This document shows positions 1 through 7,112 of a stretch of DNA of 11,763 nt, piece by piece; position 1 is the first letter of the stretch, and every line of letters begins with the position of its first letter. Origin of the DNA: Microbacterium sp. GTDB taxonomy: Bacteria > Actinomycetota > Actinomycetes > Actinomycetales > Microbacteriaceae. The notes beneath the pieces are model-generated. The model had not been told where the DNA came from. It worked only from the letters and a program-made list of their open reading frames with translations, and did no database searches. Both the position numbers and the translations under genes were made by a program. The DNA lies in NCBI GenBank assembly GCA_003524435.1, contig DQHP01000031.1, forward strand, positions 27,118 to 38,880. Direction: 5' to 3'.

Positions 1-16
1 TGCCGGTGCACCGGCA
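1..16. repeat. Perfect 16-bp palindrome at the window edge
   Basis: Bases 1-16 read TGCCGGTGCACCGGCA, identical to their own reverse complement. It could extrude a hairpin or bind a dimeric protein. Because it begins at base 1, the full repeat may extend outside the window. Nothing in 1-240 looks like a convincing gene: the open frames there are short, arginine-rich and without ribosome sites. Confidence 0.6.
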
Positions 17-118
17 ACCCGCGGGAAGCTGCTCCACCATCAGTTCCGGCGTGCGTATGCATGTCGTTCACATCCGGCAGCGCACGCTCCTAACCAAACC
101 AACAGCGCGCAGCCGAAC

Positions 119-171
119 CGAGCCCTCGGCTCGCGATAGGTCGCGGGCCCTATACGGCCGTGTACGCGAGC
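119..171. repeat. Nested inverted repeats, compound stem-loop block
   Basis: Three interlocking inverted repeats can be read. CGAGCC (119-124) pairs with GGCTCG (128-133) around a 3-base loop. GCTCGCG (129-135) pairs with CGCGAGC (165-171). Inside the second lies a near-palindrome at 151-164 centred on ACGGCCGT. The first two overlap, so they would be alternative folds. Such density in a non-coding block upstream of a relaxase gene fits a transfer or replication origin or a structured RNA; the function is inferred only. Confidence 0.4.
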
Positions 172-294
172 CACACCTGTTGCGTGTTCCACGGCTATTA
201 GCTGAGCCCACACGCCTCATCATGCGCGACATCAACAATCCAACGTGCAGTTCTATATGCACAGCTACTCACCAATTGCAGAACTTGCGTATAT

Positions 295-605
295 ACAACC
301 ACTCACAACTACTCACAGCCCTCCCTCAAAGCAACAGTCATCTCTGTCGCACTGCATCCTTCCCTTACAGCAATACCACTCAGCTATCAGTCACCCTTTC
401 CTATCTGTCTTCCTCATACACACAGTCCCAGCACACACCTACCTATCTCTCACACCTAGCTCCTTTTCTCACACTCCTACTCATTTACAGCTCCTTCCTC
501 AGTACCCCTTAACTCTCAGTTACACCTCTCCTTTCTCTCCTAAAAACCTCCTCTCCCTATCTCTTAGCTACACAGTCCTCTACAAGTCCTAAAACACAAC
601 AAATT
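295..605 (+). other. Long G-depleted, C/T/A-rich non-coding tract
   Basis: By hand count, bases 301-600 contain about 19 G and 123 C on the + strand, against a GC-rich, balanced background. Frames that stay open across it (for example 245-592) encode Ser/Thr/Leu/Pro-rich sequence with no recognisable domain, as expected of low-G sequence, so I treat it as non-coding. Short motifs recur: CCTATCT at 400-406, 442-448 and 556-562, and ACTCACA at 301-307 and 311-317. A + strand transcript would be C-rich and nearly unstructured, the property of a Rho-utilisation region. As DNA it would be an unstructured single strand, suited to helicase or SSB loading beside an origin of transfer. Neither role is proven. 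Confidence 0.6.
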
Positions 606-670
606 ATCAATACACGCTGGCACCTTGATGCCGGGCCTTGCGTCCCGAGGGTCTGCCCCCACGGTCTCTT

Positions 671-709
671 GTGCATATGTGCATCGAAACTCGTTTCGGC
701 ACTGTGCAT
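671..709 (+). promoter_or_regulatory. GTGCAT repeats and hairpin ahead of relaxase gene (candidate oriT or operator)
   Basis: GTGCAT occurs three times, at 671-676, 679-684 and 704-709. Between the second and third copies CGAAAC (685-690) and GTTTCG (693-698) form inverted arms. Adding GTGC (679-682) and GCAC (699-702) extends the stem to about 9-10 bp with a 2-base AT bulge. The block ends about 30 bases before the relaxase start. MobF relaxases bind a hairpin beside their nick site and often repress their own promoter, so an oriT arm or autoregulatory operator is the natural reading. No nick site sequence could be identified. Confidence 0.4.
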
Positions 710-738
710 CCAAGACACCTAACTAGGAGGTAGCCGCA

Positions 739-3700
739 GTGGCGGTTTCAACGCAAGCAGTGAAGGTCGGCCAAGCGAAAGTGATGGCCGATTACTACGA
801 GAAGAAGGCTGACGACATGGTCGTCGAAATCCAGATGGAAGCCGGGAACGAACATAAGTCGATCGAGGAAGTGCGGATGATCGCCCGCGTCCGAATTGAA
901 CGCCACGCGGCCAGTCAGGAAGGGCGTGATCCAGACGAAGCGGAGAAGGTGCTTCGCGCATCGTGGAGTGAGCAGTCCGTCGGTCAGCAGTCCGCGTATT
1001 ACGCGTCGGATGGTGACGGTCGAAGCACTTGGATCCGTGGGGACAAGGCTGGTCAGCCAGTACGAGAGGGGGAGCTCGAAGAACTCTTCCTCGGTCAGAG
1101 CGAAGGGCGTCGCCTCGATGATCCGCACGTGAAGCAGCTGACGTACTCCGCACGGCTCACTGGGTATAAAGGTGAGCTGACGCCCGAAGCTGTGGACGCG
1201 TTGCGCAACGGTTGCGACCCGCAGACCGGGGAGGTCTTGACGGGCGACGGGGCGGAGCAGATCGCTTCGTTCTGGGACGCGCCTGACCGAAAGGCCGGGG
1301 ACGTGGGAGCGTTCGACCTCACTTTCAGTGCACCAAAGGGGGTATCGTTGCTCGCTGCTTTCGGCGATGAGGAGACACGTGAATCGATCTTCGCTGCCCA
1401 GAACGCGGCTGTCGAGCGCGCGTTGGAGTTCGCTCAGGATAACGGCGTCATTACTACTCGGCGAGGTAAGGGCGGCGCGGAGCGTATCCAGGCGGAGTTG
1501 GGGGAGGTCGCAACGAAGGCGGAGATTACTAGCCGCGCAGGAGACCCTCAGCTGCACACGCACACCCTCGTGAGTAACTTCGTCAAGGGTGCAGACGGGC
1601 GGCACACTACGCTCGACTCGCAGGTGTGGCATGGCGCGACGGCCGGCATTGACGCCGCCTATCTGCGGGCGCTTTCGGACGAGCTGGGTCAGCGTATCGG
1701 TGTTCGTCTTGAGCATCGTCTCGTCGGCGACAAGGTTCGTCTTGCCGGCGTTCCGGGGATCTCTCAAGAGCTGGAAGAGCAATTCTCGACGCGGCGTCAG
1801 CAGATCAACGAGGAGCTAAATGAGCGACTCAAGGAACAAGAGCGCCTCGAATCGACGATGGGTCTCAAGCAAGACACGTTCCGAGCTTCTCATGACGCGC
1901 AGCAGCGTGGTGCTCAGCTGACTCCGGACCAGGAACGACAGGCCGCGATCTACGCGGCGTGGCTGAATACCGGTGTGAATCCTCAGTCAGCAGCTCTGGG
2001 TACGCGGTCTTCGAAGGCGGAGGAGTCTGAGGCTCAGGCACTGGAGCGATGGTCGCAGGCCACGGGGATGCCGGATGGTAAGCAACTGTTGGAGGAAGCT
2101 AAGGAACAGTCGAGCAGCGAGGAGCTGGAGTTCGACAAAGATGGGCTTTTCGCCCGCATGGAATGGGAACTCGTCGAGAAGCAAGCTATGTTCAGTGCCT
2201 CTGAGGTGTACGCCTGCGCTCTTCGCTGGGCGCCTCAGGGCCACTCCAACGAAGAAGTGATGGCGGCGGCAGGTGAATTCCTGACGGCTCGCGCTGTTCG
2301 TCTGGAGGGCGCCCCAGACATGGCGAAGGTGGGCGACATCTGGAGTCAGAAGGCCTCTGGCTGGACGACCCAAGCTGTTGTGGCGCAGCGTCAACACATC
2401 ACGCAGATGGCGCGAGGCATGGCCTCCAAGACGATCGATCATCACCAAGATGCGGATGGAACACGGGTGAAGCTGATGCACATTGCCGGCGATGTCGCGC
2501 GTAAGCAGACGCTCACCTCGGAGCAGGAAGAGTTTCTCGCTGCTGTCCTCACCGGACAACAGCTGGTGACCACGCAGGGCCTAGCCGGAACGGGTAAGAG
2601 CCACGCGATGAAGGCCGCCATTCGTGTCTTGCAGGAGTCCGGGGCGGACGTTTCTGTGGCTGCGACGAAAGCGGAGCTTGCGGCCAATCTCGCAGTCGAG
2701 ACCGGAGCGAATCGAGGGTTCACACTCCACAGCGCTTCGCAAGAGCGGACGGGTCTTTTCAAGACCGGTATGTGGCAGCAGGGTCTCAACGACGAGCAGA
2801 TCCGTGAGGGACATCGACTGGATGATCAGGTCGTTGAGGCACGTCTCCGCGGAGACGAAAAGGCAGTCGAAATCGCGAAGGCGGCGCTACAGGAGTGGCA
2901 GAAGAGCTTGCCGACCAAACGTGAGGCTGAATCGACGTCTACCAAGAGGGGCAACGTAGAGCTCGCAGACAAGGCCGCCAAATTCCTGGGGGCGAACGGC
3001 GCTCGTGAGATTCTCGACCACCAACGTCAGAAGCTCATTGAGGAAAAGGGTCAGCAACCCGAGGCGCGTGCACGGATGGACGGCGAGAAGCGCAAGGTGA
3101 TCATTGTCGATGAAGCGGGTATGACCAGCGACGACCACATTGAAGAGTTGTTGAAGTTCGCTGAAAAGAACAACATCCAGGTGGTTCTAGTTGGTGACTA
3201 CGCCCAGTTGTCAGCGGTTGATCGTTCGGGTGCGTTCCGAGAGGTGCTTGACCACGTTGCTCCCGTCGAGCTACGTGACATTCGTCGTGCTGAGAATGAG
3301 TGGGAACGTGACGTGCAGACCCGAATGCATGACCTCGCGTGGGATAACTCCTTCGACACCATCGCCGAAGCTTCCGAACTCGTCGAGGTGTACGAGACCC
3401 ACGGTCAGTTGCTCTCGGCGGGATCGAGCGAGGAGATTCAGGAGGCGATCGCTCGCGGGGAGCTTGATCCGAAGCGAAGGGACCTGGAGCAGCAGCTGGC
3501 AGCGAAGAAAGCTGCTGATTGGTTCATGGATCATCATGACTCCGATGCGGCGGTCCTTGTACCGACGAAACAGATGCAGGTGCAGATCTCCGCTGACGTA
3601 CAGAAGCGTCGCCAGGAGCTGCCTGAGGACCACCCCTTCCATCTCGATCCGCACGCACGCAAAGCGGTCCTCCGGTTCGACGGGCTTGAACAGGAAGTCC

Positions 3701-4380
3701 AGAAGGGCGAGACGATTGCGATGCGCGAAGGAATGAACAGGCTCGGCTTGAAGAACGGCTGGCGGGGCGAGGTAGTGCGAGTTAGCAACACAGGCGGTAT
3801 CACTGCTCAGTTCACCGATGAAAGGGGACGGACGTTCCAACGCTCGATCCCTCAGGCGGAACTGGACAAAGGGCGAGTCTCTTTGAGCTACAGCAGTACG
3901 GTCCATCGTGCTCAGGGCATGACTCTCGACGACGCGCTCTACGTTCACGATCCGAGCAAGGAACAGTTCGTGGATCGTCAGTTGATCTATCCGGCGCTCT
4001 CGCGCGGAACCCGTATCAACCAGACCCTGCTTGTTGGGGAGCGTGAGGAAGCGAAGGCGTCATTCACACGACGAATGGCGACGTCGCGATCTGACTCAAT
4101 CCGAGTTGCGACCGAACGGACGTGGCAGTCAAAGGAGGCAGCTCTCGCTGAGGTTAGAGCTGATTTTCCGGAGATGTCTAACGACGCGCAGAGCGCCTGT
4201 GCCGAAGGTTGGGCCGAGATCCAGCGGGAGGAGGATGCGGAGAAGATCGCGGAGAATCAGCGTAAACAACGCCAGAGTTTGAGCGTTCGTTCTCGAGAGC
4301 TGCGCGCTGCGCGGGCGGAAGCAGAGAAGAATAAGTCGCGTACCCAGTCGCTGCAGCATGAGCGGGTTCGGATGCGTTAA
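739..4380 (+). CDS. traA: MobF-family conjugative relaxase-helicase (TrwC/TraI/TraA-like)
   Basis: Predicted to nick one strand at oriT, stay covalently attached through tyrosine, and unwind DNA for transfer. The GTG start follows AGGAGG (725-730) by 8 bases. Residues about 15-300 form the TrwC relaxase domain. Tyrosine pairs lie at 19-20 and 87-88, and the metal motif DPQLHTH places His273 and His275. The position of the family's first metal histidine, 11 residues before His273, is Glu262. The helicase half has Walker A GLAGTGKS (614-621), Walker B VIIVDEAG (787-794), the motif VGDYAQL (818-824) and TVHRAQG (1054-1060), then ALSRGTR. The last 60 or so residues are highly charged and probably helical. 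The 1213-residue length is normal for the family. The gene stands alone, convergent with the recombinase gene and separated from it by a strong hairpin. The family call is firm; the symbol is generic. Confidence 0.93.
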   Translation: MAVSTQAVKVGQAKVMADYYEKKADDMVVEIQMEAGNEHKSIEEVRMIARVRIERHAASQEGRDPDEAEKVLRASWSEQSVGQQSAYYASDGDGRSTWIRGDKAGQPVREGELEELFLGQSEGRRLDDPHVKQLTYSARLTGYKGELTPEAVDALRNGCDPQTGEVLTGDGAEQIASFWDAPDRKAGDVGAFDLTFSAPKGVSLLAAFGDEETRESIFAAQNAAVERALEFAQDNGVITTRRGKGGAERIQAELGEVATKAEITSRAGDPQLHTHTLVSNFVKGADGRHTTLDSQVWHGATAGIDAAYLRALSDELGQRIGVRLEHRLVGDKVRLAGVPGISQELEEQFSTRRQQINEELNERLKEQERLESTMGLKQDTFRASHDAQQRGAQLTPDQERQAAIYAAWLNTGVNPQSAALGTRSSKAEESEAQALERWSQATGMPDGKQLLEEAKEQSSSEELEFDKDGLFARMEWELVEKQAMFSASEVYACALRWAPQGHSNEEVMAAAGEFLTARAVRLEGAPDMAKVGDIWSQKASGWTTQAVVAQRQHITQMARGMASKTIDHHQDADGTRVKLMHIAGDVARKQTLTSEQEEFLAAVLTGQQLVTTQGLAGTGKSHAMKAAIRVLQESGADVSVAATKAELAANLAVETGANRGFTLHSASQERTGLFKTGMWQQGLNDEQIREGHRLDDQVVEARLRGDEKAVEIAKAALQEWQKSLPTKREAESTSTKRGNVELADKAAKFLGANGAREILDHQRQKLIEEKGQQPEARARMDGEKRKVIIVDEAGMTSDDHIEELLKFAEKNNIQVVLVGDYAQLSAVDRSGAFREVLDHVAPVELRDIRRAENEWERDVQTRMHDLAWDNSFDTIAEASELVEVYETHGQLLSAGSSEEIQEAIARGELDPKRRDLEQQLAAKKAADWFMDHHDSDAAVLVPTKQMQVQISADVQKRRQELPEDHPFHLDPHARKAVLRFDGLEQEVQKGETIAMREGMNRLGLKNGWRGEVVRVSNTGGITAQFTDERGRTFQRSIPQAELDKGRVSLSYSSTVHRAQGMTLDDALYVHDPSKEQFVDRQLIYPALSRGTRINQTLLVGEREEAKASFTRRMATSRSDSIRVATERTWQSKEAALAEVRADFPEMSNDAQSACAEGWAEIQREEDAEKIAENQRKQRQSLSVRSRELRAARAEAEKNKSRTQSLQHERVRMR

Positions 4381-4396
4381 GCGCCAGATGTCGTTG

Positions 4397-4434
4397 TAAG
4401 GCCCCAAGGTTCGTTATTGAACCTTGGGGCCTTA
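4397..4434. terminator. Bidirectional terminator between convergent relaxase and integrase genes
   Basis: A perfect 16-bp stem (4397-4412 with 4419-4434) closes a 6-base loop GTTATT. It lies 16 bases after the relaxase stop and 46 bases beyond the recombinase stop on the other strand. Neither side has a real U-run, as is common for hairpin terminators in actinomycetes. Position between convergent stops makes a shared terminator the best reading. Confidence 0.85.
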
Positions 4435-4480
4435 CTCGTCTGTGCGTTCGTTAGCGGGGATCTGAGAGCGTATTGGACCG

Positions 4481-6259
4481 CTATCCGAGTCCGAAGTCAT
4501 CGATCGGAAGTGCGCTGCTGTACCGCTCGAGGGTGAAAGCCGGGTTGCGGTGCCCGACGGCCCGGCTGATCGTGGGGAGGCTGCTGCTGCGGTGGTGGAG
4601 CGTGGAGGAGCAATACCAGTGCCTGAGGCTGTGGTGCACGTAGCCGGTCTCGCGGTTACCTTGCCAGCCCCGGTGGCCGGGGTTGTCGTCGGTCAGACGC
4701 GATACCCAGTCGTAGAGGTGGTTTGTGTACCGGTGGGCGATGTTCCTGGGGTTCTGGTACGTGCCGAATGGGATTTTCTTCGGGTAAGGCCATCGCTCTG
4801 GCCATTGCACGCCGGGTCCCCTCTTGCGTGCGGGGTTGCGGGTGGGGAAGAGGAGCATGTTTCGGAAAGTGGCGGTGTCCTTGTTCGACTGAAGCCACAG
4901 CTCGCGTAGCCGGCTGTGGATCAGCAGAGAGGTCGGCGTGAGTCCGACGTGCCAGAGCTTGAGCGCGTCGAGGACGGTCATCTCCCAGAGAGGGGTGTCG
5001 GTGTTGGAGGGGTTGAAGAGCTCAAAGGTAAGGTCGTGCTGTTTCTGGGCGGCAATGGCGATCTCACGAAGTGTGCGTCCGGACGTGTCCCAGCTGGGAA
5101 AGAGGAAGGGCAGTGCGAGGGCAGTGCGATTCCGATTCATCTTCGGAGGGCTGACGCGTAGTGGGCCGGTGGCGGCCGATACCTGCTCGCAGACCTCGAT
5201 GCGCCCGGTCCAGCCGGGGAGGATGCGTCCGTTCTTCTGCTCAGCGCCTTGCGGTGTGTAGCCCTCGAGTATCTCGTGCGGGTTGACGATGTGTACGGCT
5301 TCGTCGAGGAGCTGGGCTGTCTTCTCCTCCCAGGGTTCGAAGAGGTGCCACACGCGGAGCGCGTAGACCTCGCCGACGCGGAGGCCTGCCGCGGCGCCGA
5401 TGAGATGGGCGAGACCGATCTGCCGCATGCGGGAGGCAAGCTCAGCCGTCTCCGCTTCGCGTCGAGCGTCTATCCGGGTGTAGTGCTTAGGCATTCCGCG
5501 CCGCTTGACCGCGGGATTGTCCAGCGGCATCCCCAGGCAAAGGCCGCGGTTCCGTGTCCATGGGTCGGTGAGGATCTCGTCTTGCCAGAGCAAGTGGCCG
5601 CCTGTTTCAGGGTCGATGCGGTCACCGTTGAGGCTACGGGCGGGGTGGAGTTGGAAGGTGCTCCAGGCGCAGTCGACGACCCCATTGATCCAAGTGTTGC
5701 CGGGAATCTGAGATCGTTCGACTGTGCGAGGCGCATCGGCTGTCTTGGTGCCGGGGAGGCGGATTGCGTTGGCGTACATATCGGGAGAGCGGCCGTGCCA
5801 GCGTTCCGTCTCAGTAAAGATCGCCTTGACGATGGTGCGGATGCGGCGAGCTTGCTCGCGGCTCGTATCGAGCGCGATGTTCGCGAAGTCTGAGGCCTTG
5901 ATTGCAGTGACAGGAATGTCAGCGAATCGCTTCAGATGCGTATTGAAGCGAGTCTGATAGGCCAGTGGCGTTCGGTCGGACCACCGATCCCTGTTGCGAT
6001 CGAGCCATGAGTCGAAGGCTTCCGCCACGGTTGGTGCCGGGGTGGTGCGGGCTTCTGCGGCTTCGTCCCAGTCGCCGAGCGCTTCCTTCGCCTTGGCGAG
6101 GGCGGATTCCCGGCTGTTTGCGCTGAGCACGCGGCGTTTCAAAGTGACGGGGTCCTTCAACGCCACCTGGTAGCGCTTGGTGCCCTCAGAGGGCAAGTAG
6201 AGCGTTGCCCTGCCTCCTAGGATTGGTGTGCCCGCCCGACGTTTTGCATCGCGTTCCAT
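4481..6259 (-). CDS. int: Tyrosine recombinase / integrase with long catalytic-domain insertion
   Basis: Predicted site-specific integrase for the mobile element. Numbering from the ATG at 6259 (592 residues), catalytic residues can be placed: Arg294 in AAAGLRVGE, His543 and Arg546 in HSLR, His570 in VGHRN and the nucleophile Tyr580 in LERYS. Upstream is a core-binding SAM-like region (about 75-190, starting near TVAEAFDSWL). The 249 residues between Arg294 and His543 compare with roughly 100 in lambda integrase, so about 150 extra residues sit inside the catalytic domain; that segment is rich in Trp, Pro and Leu with no recognised motif. A GTG 30 bases further upstream keeps the frame open (602 residues), but the ATG has AGGAGG six bases ahead and the GTG would lie at the predicted transcription start. 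The lysine of the active site was not assigned. No att site was recognised. Confidence 0.9.
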   Translation of the reverse strand: MERDAKRRAGTPILGGRATLYLPSEGTKRYQVALKDPVTLKRRVLSANSRESALAKAKEALGDWDEAAEARTTPAPTVAEAFDSWLDRNRDRWSDRTPLAYQTRFNTHLKRFADIPVTAIKASDFANIALDTSREQARRIRTIVKAIFTETERWHGRSPDMYANAIRLPGTKTADAPRTVERSQIPGNTWINGVVDCAWSTFQLHPARSLNGDRIDPETGGHLLWQDEILTDPWTRNRGLCLGMPLDNPAVKRRGMPKHYTRIDARREAETAELASRMRQIGLAHLIGAAAGLRVGEVYALRVWHLFEPWEEKTAQLLDEAVHIVNPHEILEGYTPQGAEQKNGRILPGWTGRIEVCEQVSAATGPLRVSPPKMNRNRTALALPFLFPSWDTSGRTLREIAIAAQKQHDLTFELFNPSNTDTPLWEMTVLDALKLWHVGLTPTSLLIHSRLRELWLQSNKDTATFRNMLLFPTRNPARKRGPGVQWPERWPYPKKIPFGTYQNPRNIAHRYTNHLYDWVSRLTDDNPGHRGWQGNRETGYVHHSLRHWYCSSTLHHRSSSLPTISRAVGHRNPAFTLERYSSALPIDDFGLG

Positions 6260-6265
6260 GTAGTA

Positions 6266-6271
6266 CCTCCT
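6266..6271 (-). promoter_or_regulatory. Ribosome binding site deciding the integrase start
   Basis: On the minus strand AGGAGG stands six bases before the ATG at 6259. This favours the 592-residue start over the in-frame GTG at 6287-6289. Confidence 0.8.
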
Positions 6272-6293
6272 GCCAACAAGTTGTAGCACGGGA

Positions 6294-6323
6294 AGTATTG
6301 GGTTGTGAAATAAGGCTGGTCAA
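6294..6323 (-). promoter_or_regulatory. Candidate integrase promoter
   Basis: On the minus strand TTGACC (6318-6323) is followed after 18 bases by AATACT (6294-6299). The first matches the -35 consensus in five of six positions and the second the -10 in four of six. Transcription would start near 6287, about 28 bases before the chosen ATG. An imperfect inverted repeat GGTAG (6338-6342) / CTACC (6354-6358) lies just upstream and could be a recombinase or regulator site. Confidence 0.45.
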
Positions 6324-6399
6324 ACGCAAAAACAGTGGGTAGTTAACATTGCTCTACCAGAGTTCCGCTTCAACGTGTGATCCTCAGTGCTTCAGAGAC

Positions 6400-6427
6400 G
6401 GCCCCGTGTGCTTCGGCAGGCGGGGCC
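6400..6427. terminator. Terminator-like hairpin with TTCG tetraloop
   Basis: GGCCCCG (6400-6406) pairs with CGGGGCC (6421-6427). Inside it TGC and GCA flank the stable tetraloop TTCG (6412-6415). There is no U-run on either side, so termination is likely but not certain. It lies between the divergent integrase and acetyltransferase genes, so it would shield the acetyltransferase from transcription entering from the left, or be the remnant of the end of an older gene. Confidence 0.45.
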
Positions 6428-6486
6428 CGTTGTCTGGATACGGACAGCACAGATCCGTGCTACTGGGAGCGAATAGGCTTCTCCAC

Positions 6487-6939
6487 GTGACAGTGGAGTG
6501 GAGCTTTCGACCGAGCGTCCTCGCCGACGCCACCTGGATGGCCGAGCTTCGAGCGGTGGTCATGCGTCCCGATCTCGAGCGCCTGGGGCGCTATCACCCG
6601 GACCGTGTGCGACAGCGATTCCTCGACGCGTTCACCCCGACGCACACCCGTGCCATACAGGTCGGTGGCATCGACGTCGGCCTTGTCGCGGTGCGACCTG
6701 ATGATGACGGGGTGTGGATCGAGCACTTCTACCTCGACCCCGCGCGGCAGGGCCGGGGCGTCGGTAGCTGGGCCCTCGCTCAGATCCTGCTCACAGACAC
6801 CGCAGGGCGTCCGTTCAGGCTCAATGTCCTTCAAGGGAGTCCTGCCCGCCGCTTGTATGAACGTCACGGATTCAGCCTCGTAAGTCAGGACCCGATCGAC
6901 GTCTACCTCATGAAGCCAGCACCTGAATCCCAGTGCTGA
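6487..6939 (+). CDS. GNAT-family N-acetyltransferase
   Basis: Predicted to move an acetyl group from acetyl-CoA to an amine; the substrate is unknown. Counting from the GTG at 6487 gives 150 residues, a normal single-domain GNAT. The acetyl-CoA motif A is RQGRGVG (87-93), preceded by the usual beta-4 strand VWIEHFYLDP and followed by helix-forming residues. The motif B region has NVLQGSPARRLYERHGF, the typical N-A-x-x-x-Y-E-x-x-G-F ending. The frame stays open upstream to an ATG at 6349, but those 46 residues have no GNAT character and would run through the 6400-6427 hairpin. GTG at 6493 is an alternative start. No good ribosome site precedes either, so the message may be leaderless. It is the first gene right of the integrase and reads away from it. 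Confidence 0.8.
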   Translation: MTVEWSFRPSVLADATWMAELRAVVMRPDLERLGRYHPDRVRQRFLDAFTPTHTRAIQVGGIDVGLVAVRPDDDGVWIEHFYLDPARQGRGVGSWALAQILLTDTAGRPFRLNVLQGSPARRLYERHGFSLVSQDPIDVYLMKPAPESQC

Positions 6940-7068
6940 GGCTCCTCTGGAATCACGTCGAGGGACTCCTTGCGGCCCGCGACTGGACGTTGAGCTCGGC
7001 TCACGACGCTCTGCGTTCAGACGACGCGGCAAAGGTTGCTCGGTATAGGAACTCGGTGGAGTTTAGGT

Positions 7069-7100
7069 TTAACGTCTAGCGTTAATGACGGTGTCCGTTA
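7069..7100. promoter_or_regulatory. Palindromic operator ahead of higBA
   Basis: TTAACG (7069-7074) and CGTTAA (7080-7085) form perfect 6-bp arms around 5 bases. A further half-site CGTTA occurs at 7096-7100, exactly 16 bases after the CGTTA at 7080. HigA antitoxins bind palindromes in their own promoter, so this is a likely autoregulatory site with a possible third half-site. Confidence 0.55.
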
Positions 7101-7106
7101 TACACT
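7101..7106 (+). promoter_or_regulatory. Candidate -10 element for a leaderless higBA message
   Basis: TACACT matches the -10 consensus TATAAT in four of six positions and begins directly after the operator. A start 6-7 bases downstream would fall on or next to the higB GTG at 7113, which has no ribosome site. No clear -35 is seen. Confidence 0.35.
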
Positions 7107-7112
7107 GGTCTC

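Noticed and set aside
301..560. CRISPR array or tandem repeats in the G-poor tract
   Set aside because: Repeated words are only 7-9 bases long and irregularly spaced, with no repeat-spacer structure.
6..592. Two overlapping + strand open frames (6-512 and 245-592) in the pre-relaxase region
   Set aside because: The frames stay open because the sequence lacks G, so stops are rare. The proteins are low-complexity Ser/Thr/Leu/Pro with no ribosome site or domain.
748..1782. 344-codon open frame antisense to the relaxase gene
   Set aside because: It is a shadow of the GC-rich coding frame; the relaxase frame carries the recognisable motifs.
5249..5893. 214-codon open frame antisense to the integrase gene
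   Set aside because: It has no recognisable domain, and the opposite strand encodes the conserved recombinase.
6287..6289. GTG start for the integrase
   Set aside because: It lies at the predicted transcription start, and the ATG at 6259 has a strong ribosome site.
6349..6486. Upstream extension of the first GNAT to an ATG at 6349
   Set aside because: The added residues have no GNAT similarity, are cysteine- and glycine-rich, and cross a terminator-like hairpin.
6290..6486. tRNA gene or tRNA 3' end serving as att site beside the integrase
   Set aside because: No T-loop pattern or acceptor pairing could be read on either strand.
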